A stretch of 64,000 nucleotides of DNA from Amoebidium appalachense (taxonomy: Eukaryota > Ichthyosporea): positions 6,014,001 through 6,078,000 of the forward strand of contig CAVNZM010000007.1 in assembly GCA_963693365.1 (NCBI GenBank). Direction: 5' to 3'. The notes below the pieces were generated by a model. That model did no database searches and had not been told where the DNA came from. It saw only the letters and a list, made by a program, of their open reading frames with translations. A program made the position numbers and the translations under genes. This document shows positions 1-31,318 of the stretch, piece after piece (positions within the stretch are counted from its first letter, which is position 1; every line of letters starts with the position of its first letter).

Positions 1-106
1 TGCCAATCCGTCAAAAAAAAAAAAAAAGCACAAAGAAAAAAAACGTCGTGAGAGATGCCTGATAAACAATATACTTGCATTCTGAGAAGGGCAAAAAAAC
101 CCCGCT

Positions 107-1080
107 TTAACCAGCAGCTTCTTGGTCAAATAGGCTCACTGTGGGTGCAGAAATGTTGCCACCCGACAATACATACCATTGCAACTAGCCACAATCCCCC
201 CCCCCCCCCTCCCCCCCCCCCTCCAAACACACACACACACAGCCATCCACCTGCACAAAAAAGTACAAACCCATGCCTGCCCCAATTCCTACCCATCCCC
301 ATCTTCCCCCCCCCACCTTCCATCAAAGACGAGGAGGCTTGAACTAGCTCGGAAAGACATACAAAAAACCCAGAAAATTGTAAACTTACAGCCTGTTTGG
401 TGTCCTTGTTGGTAGTTTGCACCAGCAGTGTTCGGGGGTGTCCCATATCCCTGCCCGTCTGTCATCGATGGTGGGGTTTGAAATCTGTTCTGGTTCCCAC
501 CGGCGTAGTTTGGTCCCCGATTTTGATAATTACTTCCGCCTGACTCACGTCTATCCCCACCTCTCCAGTGGTCTTCACTCCGCCTTCCCCCCCAGCGGCT
601 CTCCCCATTTCCCTTATATCTATCTTGAGTGCTTTCGGACTTTTCCCAAAGCCGCGGTTCATTCGTGTTGCTCATGTTTGCTTGGTTCCCTTGTGCCCCG
701 GAACCCGATTGCCCTCGGCTAATTGAGCCTCTGTTCCCTTTTGGATAGCTTGAATCACTACCGTTACCATCAATGGAGTAGTTCGCCTGCCCTTGCCGGC
801 TCCCTTCTCCCCATCTGTTAGCTCCATAATATCCCCCTTCCCCTCCCCCCCCCCCCCTCCCCCTCTCCCTCCCTTGTTATCCATGTGTGGTCTCTTGTAT
901 GGTGGGCCCCAACCAGCCCCTCTCCCTCTTTCCCTATAGCTCGGATCTTGGTTCACGCTTCCGTTTTCTCGTGGATTCTGGTCCTGGTTCCATCCAGTAT
1001 CCCCACCGCCTGTGTCTGGGCCACTCATTCTAACGGCATCATCGATTGGCCCGTTTTCGATGTTTTGTGTTGAATTGTGG
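107..1080 (-). CDS. RG/RGG-rich low-complexity protein, 3' part of gene (apparent homopolymer frameshift)
   Basis: Minus-strand coding segment rich in Gly, Arg, Asn, Gln and Ser (motifs such as RGRGAGWGP, GGRRSEDHW, RGGDRRESGG), like the disordered tails of nuclear RNA-binding proteins. Terminal exon 107-138 joins exon 390-1080 across an intron 139-389 with donor GTAAGT and acceptor CCCACAG. The phase matches and the protein ends DQEAAG-stop. The large exon stays open only if one base is removed from the poly-C tract near 841-857. Upstream (ATG at 1028) and downstream of it the frames differ, yet both read as the same RG-rich composition. The 5' side is open to an acceptor-like TAG at 1081-1083, so 1028 may be an internal Met and earlier exons may exist. 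The frameshift could be a sequencing error in the homopolymer or a real lesion. The family is not recognised; RNA binding is inferred from composition only. Confidence 0.55.
139..389 (-). other. intron of RG-rich gene
   Basis: GT-AG intron bounded by GTAAGTTTAC (minus, 389-380) and CACCCACAG (147-139). It holds a poly-C/(CA) compound tract at 197-242. Removing it joins the two exons in phase. Confidence 0.6.
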
Positions 1081-2267
<1,187 letters not shown>

Positions 2268-2273
2268 TTTATT
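2268..2273 (-). terminator. AATAAA poly-A signal of RPN6
   Basis: AATAAA on the minus strand, about 55 nt after the RPN6 stop codon, in an AT-rich context. Consistent with the mRNA 3' end. Confidence 0.6.
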
Positions 2274-2324
2274 AATCATTTTTTCTCGCTTTGTGCCACG
2301 GCGAAAGTTTAACGCAAACTAGGC

Positions 2325-14200
<11,876 letters not shown>

Positions 14201-14870
14201 GTTTGCTGTGTGTCTAAAAATGGAAGATGGAAAAAAGGCCTCCTCAAATTCAAAGCCCGTTTAGATCCTCTTAATAGCTGCTATATACTTTGCTATTTAC
14301 ACCTCTCTCTCAAATCCAGTTATGCTTGTCAGCAACAGCGTTCACAACGCCGTTCTTGCTCTCCCTCCCTCGTCGGTTGCGTTGACGTTGTCAAGGTGAA
14401 AATCCTTCTATGTCCAAGCAGGCGTCCACCAAAAAAAAATCTGCTCCACCAGAAGAGGAAACTCCCAGTTATAACAGACTCGCCAACCAAAAATATGGAT
14501 GAAACATCCGTGTCCAGATTATGGTGTAAGACAGAGAACAAAGTGCAAGCCTGGAGGGGAAAGGTGTGAATGACTCGGAAAACACCGCCAGAGGCCGGCC
14601 AAAAGTTTTCTGGAGTTGGCGCAGTGTTATGATGACGTCAGTCGGTTTGGAGAGTGGTGCTAAAAATAGACGGCATTAGTCTGAATCGCGTAGTCTGACA
14701 TGAGGTTGTGACGTCATTTCTTTCCCTGAAAGAACCAGGCTGGTCAACCAGCTGTACAGTATTTGGCTGGAAAACCTCCCCCTCCCCCCCCCCCCCTCCC
14801 CCCCCCCGGCCCCCCCTCTCCCCCTCCTCCCTCCTCCTCCCCCCCCCCCCCCGCCCCCTCCGGACCCCCT

Positions 14871-14924
<54 letters not shown>

Positions 14925-15271
14925 TTCCTGCAGCCCGGCCGCGGAAATGTGTGGGGGCCATCCCTGTGTACATGTGGCTCCAGAGCTCAACCCCTGGCCA
15001 TCACGGTGAAGCAGCAAAGACACGCTTTCGAATTCCTTTTCTTCTCCCGAGTGAGCCCTTTCCTCTTCCAAAGCCCCCCCCTCCCCCCCCCCTTTTTTTT
15101 TTGCCTCGCTCTTTCCGGGCCCCCCGGGCCCTTCCCCCCACCACAACCACCACCTTTTTCTCTCGCTCTTGAATTCAGGCTCCATGTACAAAGTCATGTT
15201 GCCCTCTCCCTTACTAAATTTGATTTTTCTTCACCAAAAAATTCTAGGCCCTGGGTGCAGCAGGGAAGGAA

Positions 15272-15313
<42 letters not shown>

Positions 15314-15895
15314 TCAGAACTGTGTGCGTGTGCGCCCCATCCAACAGTACTAATATTAGTCACACAGTGATGTCACATGTGTGTGTGGTGTGTTTGTGAA
15401 TGTGTTGCATGCACGCACATGTGTGTGTTTTGTGCGCGCCCGTGTGGGTGTGTGGTGTATGTGTTCATGTGTTATTGACACAAATTGTCAGGAAGACGTG
15501 TTTTTGCTCTCTCTCTCAGAGACATCAATTCGATGGCTCCCGATGTTTTCACACTGGTGTCGTGGGCACAGTTTGTCAGTTTCATCACGTGCAGCATGTT
15601 TTTGAATTTCCACCCACATATGCATCGCAGCCAGGCGACCACAAACGGGATGTTAATATATTATGCGGAGTGCATGGAAATGGGCGCACTAGAGTGTGCC
15701 TCATGCAGGTACACTACAAATACTTCACTATCATTCACGACTATGCACTCCTGGTCGAACACGCGTACGCCATGACGCGTACGCGTGCTTTCACCACGTA
15801 GATCACTCTAATGTTTAAAATAATAGTTATTAAAAAAAAAAAACCAAGAAATTGATAAGCAAAAAAGGGAGAAAAAGCAATAAAAACAATAAAAT
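14201..15895. other. spacer upstream of RPN6 / downstream of MATE gene
   Basis: Probable RPN6 promoter side. Two TGACGTCA palindromes (14633-14640, 14709-14716) lie 430-520 bp upstream of the RPN6 ATG. A 30-codon plus ORF at 14410-14502 starts MSKQASTKKKSAPP; it could be a short protein or a first exon but is not recognised. 14763-14924 is poly-C rich and 15273-15311 is poly-G. 15480-15800 has open plus frames with no family match and ends in CGCGTACGC palindromes. No gene is called. Confidence 0.4.
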
Positions 15896-17606
15896 TTAGT
15901 GCACCAAAGGCTCCTCCTCCCCGCTCTTACTCGGCAGCTTCTTGCCAATGCGCTCATGGCAGTTTTCAACCTCCTTCTCCCAATCCGTGCGGATGATCAG
16001 CCACACCATCACCACACACACCGTCGAAAGCCCAATAAACATACCCTCCCACAGACCCTTCGTCTTGTGATCCATCTTAAACCCAAGGTAAAACCCGATG
16101 GGAATACCAAGAACATAGTTGACAATAACAGCCAAAAGGGCTCCGACCTTTTGGCGGCCGCACCCGCGAAGAACCCCCCCACCGCACACCTGCACACCGT
16201 CGAAAACAAGGAACGCCGCAATGATAGGGAGAACAGCGGCGGTCGCTTCGACGGCCTTATCCCACGTCGTGTAAATGAGAGGAATCTGCCACCGGAGGAA
16301 GAAGGTAAGGGTGGCGGTGATAAGAGTCGCGATGAGAGAAATGCCCATGGCGACGCCGGCGGAGCGGCGCGCATGCTGAGCCTTACCCTGCCCGAGGTAT
16401 TGACCGATACGGATCGACGCGGCCACGCCCAGACCCGTGGGGATCATGTCGCTGATCGAGATGATTTGCAGAATTACAGATTGCGCGTTTAGGTATTCCG
16501 TCCCGAAGTATCCGGCGCCGAGGGTCTGAATCTCAAACGCCCAGAACTCAGCGCACAGCATGATAAGGCCGGGAAGGGCGAGCTTAACAAAGGGGCCCCA
16601 CTCCTTAAGACAATCCCTAGACCACCCATCCCACGTTTCCGATCCGGCGCCTGTCCACTTCATGTACGCCAACAGAAGAAGGACGTTAAGCCACTGGCAC
16701 CCAGCACGTGCGAGGGGTGCGCCGAGGAAGCCAAAACCGAGGGCATACATGAAGAACCAGTTAAGACCGATGCTGAAGATGTTTGAGAAGATGGCGACGT
16801 AGAGAGAGGGCTTGACAACACCCTGGCACTGGAGGTACTTTTGCAGGCACATGTAGATGAAGATGGCTGGCATGCCCACAAGAGAAACCTGAAAAAGGGG
16901 GTAGGGTCACAAGGTCAGTTTCGGTCAGTTTTGGTCTCGTGTGTCCCGGTAGAAATTAGCGGGCAAAGTTTTTGCATGCCTGGTTATGGACTCTTTCTCC
17001 TTTCTTGCTCGCTCTCCCCCCCTTTCCCTCCCCCTCCCCCTCCCCCCTCCCCACCCCCCCCCCCCCCCCCCCCCGGCCCCCACCGGCCCTTCACTCCTCC
17101 CCCCTTCCCCCACACCTCCTCCTCCCCCTCCCCCCCTCCCCCCCCCTTCCCCACCGCCGCCCCATTGCCCCCCTCAGAGTCGTATCTCTCACTCTCTCTC
17201 TACTATTCCTCCCCTCTTCCCCCCTGTCCCCCCCCCCCCCCCCCCCACTGCCGTGAGTCAAATACACACGGGCTGAACCAAACGTCATATGCTTCCTCAC
17301 TTTCCCCAGTCTCCCTGGCCCACAAGACTCTTTATCCTCTCGTCCACTGGTACTGAATATGTCCGTGCGCAAGTGGGAGGGGCGGGGGGGGGGGGGGGGG
17401 GGGGGGGGGGGGAGGCATGTGCAAAGGTCGCGATGGAAGTGGTAGCTTCGGGCTTCAAGGGGGTTGCATAAGCGGCAGAGAGAATTGGGGAGTAGTTCTT
17501 GCGCGCATCATGCCGCTTTCAGATTTACCTCCACCACACGGATATTCCCGATTACTAGGCACAGAGGAGAGAAAAGAAAAACACCTGTACAGGTGGTTTT
17601 GCGTGG

Positions 17607-17640
<34 letters not shown>

Positions 17641-17853
17641 ATAGAATATGTTCTGGAGTGCGAAGCTCGTCACGACGGATAACAAAATGTCTACTTTCCC
17701 GAGAAGGACATGCACCAAGAGTATCCATCATAATTAGAGCCCATCCTCCGTGGGAAGGGGGGGGAAGTCATCTACATAGCACGAGGTTCGACCATGACCA
17801 CCGTTGGCGATGTGGGGCTGGGGGGTAAAGGGTGGAGGAGGGTGGGGGCAGGG

Positions 17854-17890
<37 letters not shown>

Positions 17891-19025
17891 GGAGGTGGAG
17901 GAGGAGGGGGAGGGGGGGGAGGGGGGTTTTCACATGCATCCGATGTGCATGTGGGGCTGGGGGGGAAGGGGGGAGGAGGCGGGGAGGAGAGGACGGGGCG
18001 GGGCTGGGGGGGGGGAGGTGCAAGAGGAGGGGGGGGGGCGGGGGGTATATCTGCACACCTGACAGAACTGGCCGGCCATGTGTGCTAGCTTGGCCTCCTG
18101 CTTGATGGCAAGCAGAAGTTGCTCGGCAAACACCCAGGAAAAGGCAATGGGCACGGCAAACAGTCCCAGGATGAGCAGCGACCGCTGCAGGATAACACCG
18201 AGTTTCTTCTTTTGACCAGAACCGTAAGCCTGGGCACCGAGCGTGTCCATGGCTGATGCGAGACCCATGGCCACCGTGTTGCCGGTGATGTTGAGGAACA
18301 TGGTGGAGAGGGTACCCGCACCAAGGGCCTCCTGGTCTGGAAGGTGTCCGAGGAAGAGAACGTTGATCATACCGGGACCCATCTGCACAGGAAGGGTTGA
18401 GTGAGTGGGCTGTTATCTCTCTATGACACACAAGTTGTGCATCGTGTGTGTGCAGGTGTTTGTGTATGGCAGTGCGAGTATTACTTGCAAGCAGGAGAGG
18501 CAGGGGCAAGGATGTGGGTCCGTGATACGGTTACATGCAGGGGCTCTCTTCCATCCCATTCATGAAAACACTTTTGTTGGACTATTTGGCAGTTACGACC
18601 ATACTGTTGCACGAGCCCCTAACTGGAGGCTGGCTGCGTAGGGGGTCAGAGGAATAGACAGGAGTTAGAAGGAACGCAGGAGTTAGGGGGTGAAGTGAAG
18701 GGGTTGGACTGTGTGTGATTGGAAGGGCCCCCAGGGTTGGGTGGTATAGGGAGATGGATGCGATTGAGAACACATCACAAACCTGCAGCATGAAGGTTCC
18801 AATGACGGGCCAAGCAAGCGTCCATGTGCCCTTAATCTCCTCCATCCAGGCACGTTTTGATTCCTGGCCGGAGAGAAGCCCCGTTGTTTCATTGTAGGCA
18901 TCATCTCCCTGGCCCTCTGGGATAGCGCTTGTGAGGGTCTCAGTGAACAGGGCACTGTGTGAAGCTACGCTCACTGAGCGTGAGCGTGGGTTACTGGGTT
19001 CACGATATTCCGGATCTGTCGGCAT
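15896..19025 (-). CDS. MATE family multidrug/toxin extrusion transporter
   Basis: Twelve-helix membrane transporter of the MATE family, which exports organic cations or drugs using an ion gradient. Exons 19025-18783, 18382-18059 and 16888-15896 are GT-AG, all phase 0, total 519 aa. Residues 1-60 are a hydrophilic N-terminus, followed by TM1 (WTLAWPVIGTFMLQ). Family hallmarks are VLFLGHLPDQEALGAG, NTVAMGLASAMDTLGAQAYGSG, KYLQCQGVVKPSLYVA, MIPTGLGVAASIRIGQYLG and FDGVQVCGGGVLRGCGRQ. The hydrophobic periodicity through exon 3 fits TM5-TM12 and the tail is charged (about 40 residues). The tidy three-exon structure looks functional. Intron 2 carries a SINE-like repeat at 17640. The substrate cannot be read from the sequence. 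Confidence 0.95.
17640..17800 (-). repeat. SINE-like repeat, diverged family B member
   Basis: Starts right after a poly-G run in MATE intron 2. Retains GGATAACAAAATG, TAATTAGAGCCCATCCTC and GGTTCGACC, which match family B positions. More diverged than the RPN6-intron copies. Confidence 0.45.
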
Positions 19026-20282
19026 TTTGGAAACTCGGAGCAAGGCACAGGGACGAGCAGTGTACGAAAAAAAAGGAGAGGTACAACACTACTTGGGAAG
19101 CTCAGCTCCGCCCTCACGAAAAACCCGAAAAGCATAGCCACCGATTCTGCTTTTATAGTTGTTTGGCTATGTTTGAATTTGGTGCACCAATCAAATCGCT
19201 CTCTTCGTATCAGAGGAATTCCCCTTTGTCAGCTGGTGGCTCTTGTGGTCGACAGACTGTTGAGAAAACAGCGCTAAAACTACGGAAAGCAATCACCCAT
19301 AAAGAAATATCACAACAGAGGGTCAAAATATTGATATCTTTTCATTTATAGTTTTTGCTTCAGGGCTTGGAGCGAGCACAAATACGCGACCATAACAGAT
19401 TTCTGAACATCCGCCACGACCTGAACACATGCCATTCAAATTCATTTGATTGGCGGATGACTTTCCCAAATGTGGTTAATCGCCCCAATTGCGTGAAGTT
19501 GGGTTCCTTGACATGCAGTTTCAACGGTCAAGCTGTAAAAAAATGGCCTATTGCCAGCTGACAGTCTGAGACCTTCAGTAAGAAATTCAATCAACCAAAA
19601 CACTAAAAGCACTATAATAAATACAGTGATGAGTATTATAGAAGCATAAATGTGCCAACGGCACCATTCCTTTGTAACCATTACTAATAAAGGAGAGCTA
19701 GTTAACTGTACTAGCCTAGCAAGATCAAAGAACAGCAAGACTGCAAGAGCGGGCCCCGGGGGGGTTCTAGACTCTTCGTGGAAGCCATTTGGGAGTAGAG
19801 GAGGACTTCTCTCTAGCCAAATAAAGTAATTTCAATTCGGCTGTGTCCAAATTCAGTTCAAGTTCAACCAGTTTGATTTGCTGTGCCGTTTTGAATGTTG
19901 ATTGGTTGATAAGGCACCCTGTATGTAACGGTTGTGCGGCACGTTCTGACCGTCATCCGCTGCCGCCTGAAAGCATGCATGATGGAAATTCGAAGGATGA
20001 ATGAAGCAACAGTTCAAAAGCAATCCAAGTGGTGTTATTGTTAGAGAACGTGTGTGGGCGCATGTGTACCGTTGCTTTGAGCCTGGCCTACCAACTATTT
20101 TCTTATGAAGTGCAATGAAATGCAACATTGCCTTGTGCACCTTTTGAATACTAAAGGGAGCCAAGGGATCCGGAGAGAGGAGAGATCATGATCTTGAAAC
20201 GGAGGGATGATGTTGGGAGGGACAGAGTGAAGGGGGGAAGGGGGAAGGAAGAGGAAGAGAGAGAGACCTAGAATCTGAGAGA

Positions 20283-20315
<33 letters not shown>

Positions 20316-20319
20316 GGGG

Positions 20320-20377
<58 letters not shown>

Positions 20378-20393
20378 CGAGGGGGGGGGGGGG

Positions 20394-20481
<88 letters not shown>

Positions 20482-20779
20482 GGGGCCTGGGAAAGATAGA
20501 GGTAGATAATGGTGCTCTCGGGAGAGTAGGGGGGGGGTGGGGGGAAGGGAGTGGGGGCCCGGGGGCGGGGAAGGGAGGGAATCTAGATCTAGAGAGAAGG
20601 AGAGAGGGAAAAATGAGGGAGAGGGAGTCTCAGAGAGGGCAGGGTGTGTGTGTGTTTGGGGGGGGGGGGGGGGGGGGGGGGGGATACTGAAAAAGCTAGA
20701 GGAGAAGAAAGGGGGGGGGGGGAGGGGGGGGGGTCGAGAGAGAGTGCGTGTACGTGTGTCTGTGTTAGTGAGAGAGAGA

Positions 20780-20813
<34 letters not shown>

Positions 20814-20844
20814 GAGAGAGAGTGTGTGTGTGTGTGAGAAAGAG

Positions 20845-20907
<63 letters not shown>

Positions 20908-21014
20908 CCTTTGAGAGCAAGGGAGAGAGGGAGAATGAGGGAGAGGGAGAGGGCAGGGGGGACGTAGGGGGGAGGGGGAGAAGAGAGGAGACGGGGGGGG
21001 GGGGGGGGGGGGGG

Positions 21015-21094
<80 letters not shown>

Positions 21095-21848
21095 GAGCGA
21101 GAGATCTAGAGAAAGCCTCTGAAAGAGAGGGAGGGAAGGAGGTGGGGGAGGGATGGCTAGGGAGGGAGGGATGAAGGGAGTAATGTCTGCAGGTGTGGTG
21201 TGTATGTGTATCCAGATAGTTGCCTGCATGCAGCTGTTGCCACAAGAGGAAAGGAAATTTGTTGAGGTAAAACAAACGGTCTCTTCTATTTACAAAAAAT
21301 TCATTTTCAGACCATATATGCGTACAAACTACAGCAAAACCATTCCTCTTGTATATCAATTTGAAAGCAACAGCAAAGAAAGAAAAAAAAACAAAAAAAA
21401 ACCGGGGGATTACAGCAATCCACTTGTGTCAAACTATGGAACCGAGTTCCTCATATCTGTATCTTAAACATGAATCCGTGCTACTTTCGAAACCTATGTA
21501 GATTGAACAGAACGAATCTAGCCAACAAACCTGCCCAAAATAGCTACCAGCACTCAGCCATAAACTGTGGCCAACCGTCCGTCAGAAGAGGGTAGGGAGA
21601 GGGGAGGGAAGGGCGGGGGAGAGGCTTCCAGAGGGGCCGGGGGGGGGGGGGGGGGGGGGGGGACCAGAGAGCGAGGGGAGTGAGAGATATGAAATAGAGA
21701 AAGAATAATGGGCAGGGTGACTAGCTAAATAGAAAAACGTAACCTCCTCAGAATGATACCGTATAGTGCAGTCGACAGCTCACCGGTGGTTGCAGGGGGT
21801 TACTCGCGCGTCAATATTTGTCCACACCATGAACATAAATCCATCTCA
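19026..21848. other. intergenic spacer with long (GA)n/poly-G blocks
   Basis: 19026-20170 is mostly unique AT-moderate sequence with no recognisable gene. 20280-21090 alternates poly-G with (GA)n (20401-20478 longest) and (GT)n. 21150-21848 is unique sequence without a convincing ORF. The MATE promoter should lie at the left edge and the LON gene 3' end at the right. Confidence 0.6.
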
Positions 21849-27316
<5,468 letters not shown>

Positions 27317-28580
27317 CGTTAAAAGGTGTAGGGCCGTTTGAGGCTTATGGTATGTGTTATTGCGGTGCGGGCTTGAGTAAGATAATTCAGTGTAGTTTGG
27401 GAACGGGCGAAGCAAGGATTATCCTTCGTTTTCTATGGATTTGAGGATCGAGGATCCTGAGGCGCAAAAAGGCCCAAGCTTGGTCCACGATGTCGTTATG
27501 GAGTCCGTTACTGTTCACTCAAATCTGGAAAAGACAAAGCTATGTGCATTTTACGTTTTCTACACTAGGCTACAGCGTGGGTGGGTTAAGCTTTGTCAAG
27601 ACGTAAAAACAACTAGGCAGGAGAGGACTACTTGGGGGCTTTGCCCCATCACACTTTTTTTGCTGTTCCAAACGCGTAAGCTTGTGACCAGCTGGCAAAA
27701 AAAACGTGTATATGTACAATAGGAAAAAATCAAAGAAGTACAGGTGTCTAATCTAACAGCTAAAGAGAGAATCCCTTCAACACCAAAAAAAAAAACCCCT
27801 CTTGCTTTTTTTTTTGTGCCGTTCTTCCTGGTCAGCGGCTCTTACACTTGATTATGTGAAACAGAGCAAGGGCTGCCATGATACGTCATCGCCTATCATG
27901 GGGGTCCAACATTTGAAAATCTGCGGCCGAATCTATCAATAAGCCGATTCATGTATGATACTGCTTCTACCATGTCTGGTATAAATACTCTGATATTATG
28001 TCGTCGTTGAGGCAGGTCTAACTACATGTTCTTACTTAGTTGAACTAGAACTTTGTTTATTTTGCTGCAAAACTAGGCTGACAGCACATGCAACCAGAGT
28101 GCTCTTTCTCCTTTGTTGTTAGACAAGTCGGGACTCGGCCTTCCATGTAATTTCGGCCCTATTTAGCCAAAATTTGGTGCAAATTCAACACACTTGCAAG
28201 TGCACACGTGATACAGCTGGCTTTTTATTTTTTTGTGGTTACTTCATGTTTTGGTGCGTATAGATGATGCTTCAGTTTGTTGAATAGTTAAGATATTGGG
28301 ATAGTAATAGTGGGGGAGAAAACACCAAGAGAAAGGGTTAAATACTCAAAGCAAATTTGGTTCGAGAATTCCTTTCGTACACCTGTGGATTGACTATCAG
28401 CTCCGTTAATTGAATGAAAGAAAGGTACTCCTTATGTATTTGCAACAAAGACATTTTTTGCCTATACTTCAATCTTTTGACCTGTATCAAGGACCTACAT
28501 ATCGAGCTCTGTCAATAAGATAGTTAAACTAGCACATTATAAGTTTTTCCACCTGATGTTAGCATAGAAGCACATCAAGC
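27317..28580. other. divergent promoter region between LON and RPRD genes
   Basis: Head-to-head spacer of 1.26 kb, nearly free of microsatellites. A 95-aa plus ORF (27435-27722, MDLRIEDPEAQKG) has no recognisable family and is probably chance. The sequence is AT-richer than its surroundings. I see no clear TATA box. Confidence 0.5.
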
Positions 28581-29179
28581 ATGTCGACCTTTTCAGTGCG
28601 CCAGCTTGAAGACAAGCTACAGACTCTTTCAAATTCCCAACAGTCCATTCAAACCCTTTCACTATGGATTATCCACCATCGAAGGTCTTCAAAGCAAATT
28701 GTGGAAGCTTGGGAGCACTTTTTCATGAAATGTAAGTCTTAAGTTACTTTCCCCTCAATCCTCTTCTTTGGAGTGACTCGTCGATCTATTCGAAGTTTCC
28801 CCACGTGTCCAATTCTCTCACCTTTTTCATACTTCGACTCACCTTTTTGCTTGGATTACACTAGCACTAGTTAACACTTCTCATGTCGAACATTTGTGTG
28901 CTTGGGTCTCCACCCCTGGTCCCCCGGCCTCGCCTTTCCCCTAGTCACTCCCTCCTCCACGTCCAAGCACGCCCACTTCCTTCCTCCTCTTATGCACATC
29001 TTTGCCGGAGCTGTGTTGATGTTATGTGGTGATATACGTTCATCTATTCACCCCGTTTAACTTATGAGCAAGATTTGGATAGAGAGTGATGGGGGGGGGG
29101 GGGGGGGAGGGGGGGGGGGGGGAAGGGGGGATAGAGAGAGAGAGAGCGCGCAAAATAGAGAGAGAGAAGGCAGAGAGAG

Positions 29180-29223
<44 letters not shown>

Positions 29224-29827
29224 TGTGTGTGTGTGTGCAAGCAAGTGAGTGTGAGGGTGGGTGAGATGGATAGAGATAGTGTGTCTATGAGAGAGGGTGT
29301 GTGCATGTGGGGGGGAGGTTGTGTGTGTGGGGTTGGGGAGGGGAGGGGGGGTGGAGGGGGTGAGGGAGCAGGGAAGGACCACACGAGCATGGAGGAGAAG
29401 ACATGAAAGGGGGTTCAGAGATAGTGCAGAGAAATGGGACTTTGCAGTCCACAAGATTTCGAGAACTCATGAAGAGAAGCTGGTGGCTGGAGAGAACCAG
29501 ATTCGGACAATAGCTGTGTGTGTCTGTGTTTTTCGTTTCAGTACGCTGTAGTGGTCCACCCCCTCCCCCCCCCCCTCACCCCCTCGACCTCACCCCCCCC
29601 CCCCCCCCCCCCCCCCAAACACACACATACACCTCATTTTTTTTGTGTTCTATTTCACCTCTTTTTTTTTTTGGCGCGCGTCCCCGGAGGGGGTTGGGGG
29701 TAGGGGTGGGGGGGGGGAGGCGGGGAGAGGAAGGGGGGGGGGGGGGGGGGGGGGGCTGTTATTTGAGGTGGAGTCAAAAAACACACCCGGCGGGGCACGG
29801 GTAGGAGATTGTGGAAACGGGGAAGAA

Positions 29828-29863
<36 letters not shown>

Positions 29864-31008
29864 ATCATGGTCGTGTCTGCTGGCATTAGAGGCAGTGCAT
29901 AACGAACAGTCGGCTTGCAGCCGAAAAATCCTTGAGTGGAGGGGAGGACGTTTGTGGCTGTGTGTACGGAGAGAGAGAACAAAGCCACCAACACTAACTA
30001 CCCTTCCCCCCCCCCCCCTTTTCCACTCCCCATTCTCTCTCTCTCTCTCTCTCCCTCCCCCCCCCCCCCCCCCCCCCCCCTTTCCCCCTTCCCCCTCCCC
30101 CTCCCCCCCCCCCCCCCCCCCTCCCCCCCCCCTCTTTCCCTTTTTTTGCCTCTTCTTTTTTTTTTTCCTGTGTTTTTTAACAGCTGACGAGAAGAAGAAG
30201 TTGACGCTGTTCTACCTGGCCAACGATGTCGTGCAGACGAGCAGAAAGCAGGGCAGTGAGTTCATCACTGATTTCCAGACAACCCTGCCAGGGGTCATGG
30301 CCAACATCCACAGGTACATGCAACACATATGCTTGTCTGTATTTATGTCCCACGTGTGTGTTTCTCTCTCACTTCTCCGCATCCATCCCCCCTCCCCCCC
30401 TCCCTTCTCCCTCCCTCCCTTCTCTCCCCCCCTATCTTCTCCTGCCCTTCCAGCCCCCATCCATCCCCTCCCCTCCCCCCCTTTCCACCCACTGCTGACC
30501 CGTTCGATGAACACCCCCCCCCCGGGGGGGGCCCGCAACAACACGCATGAACACGAACACAAGCACGAGCGCAGTCACGGGCATTCCCGGCCAGGGACAC
30601 ACGCAAACACACACACTACACACACACACGCGCGCGCGCACACGCTCACTCACTCACTCACACACACACACACACACACACGCGCGCGCGCACACACACA
30701 CACCGTGCGTCCCCATCCGCCCACCTATGCCACCTCGCCTGTTATGCACACAGTGTTCTCCCCTCTCCCCCCCCCCCCCCCCCCCCCCCCCCTTCTGCCT
30801 CCCATTCAACCCCCACACCCCAGGTTTCACCCATCCCTCTTCTTCCCTGTTCAGCCCAGGCTTCCCGATCCTTTTCCATGTGACCCACAGCATCATCACC
30901 AGTAATGCCGTATCCATCTTCTTTTTTTCTTTCTTTCTTTCTTTTTCTTTCTTTTTTTTCTTTTTCTTTTTTTTTTGGGGGGGGGGGAAGGGGTCTGGGT
31001 GTGTGGGT

Positions 31009-31041
<33 letters not shown>

Positions 31042-31285
31042 CCATTGGCCACACATTGACACCACACTCCATTATTCAGCTATTATCCGGGGTCGAACCT
31101 GGAAAAGTCCACGCTGCGTGTGCTGACGATATGGAGCGAGAGGGAGGTGTTCCCTGCACCGTTCATGGCCCAGCTGAAAAAGGCCCTAGGTACGTGTCTG
31201 CTGGCCGGGATGTGTGTTTGTGTGTGTGTGCGTGGAAAGAGGTGTAGTGTTGGTATGTGAGTGTGTGCTGGGGGAAGCCAAGGGG

Positions 31286-31318
<33 letters not shown>

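Noticed and set aside
15381-15801. Overlapping plus ORFs as a gene
   Set aside because: Three frames are partly open, none with recognisable motifs or convincing splice partners.
19740-19800. tRNA-like GGTTCTAGACTC
   Set aside because: No matching A box, no cloverleaf; chance B-box similarity. No complete tRNA or rRNA gene found anywhere.
27435-27722. 95-aa plus ORF as a gene
   Set aside because: No family resemblance, unusual composition, lies in a divergent promoter; kept only as a note.
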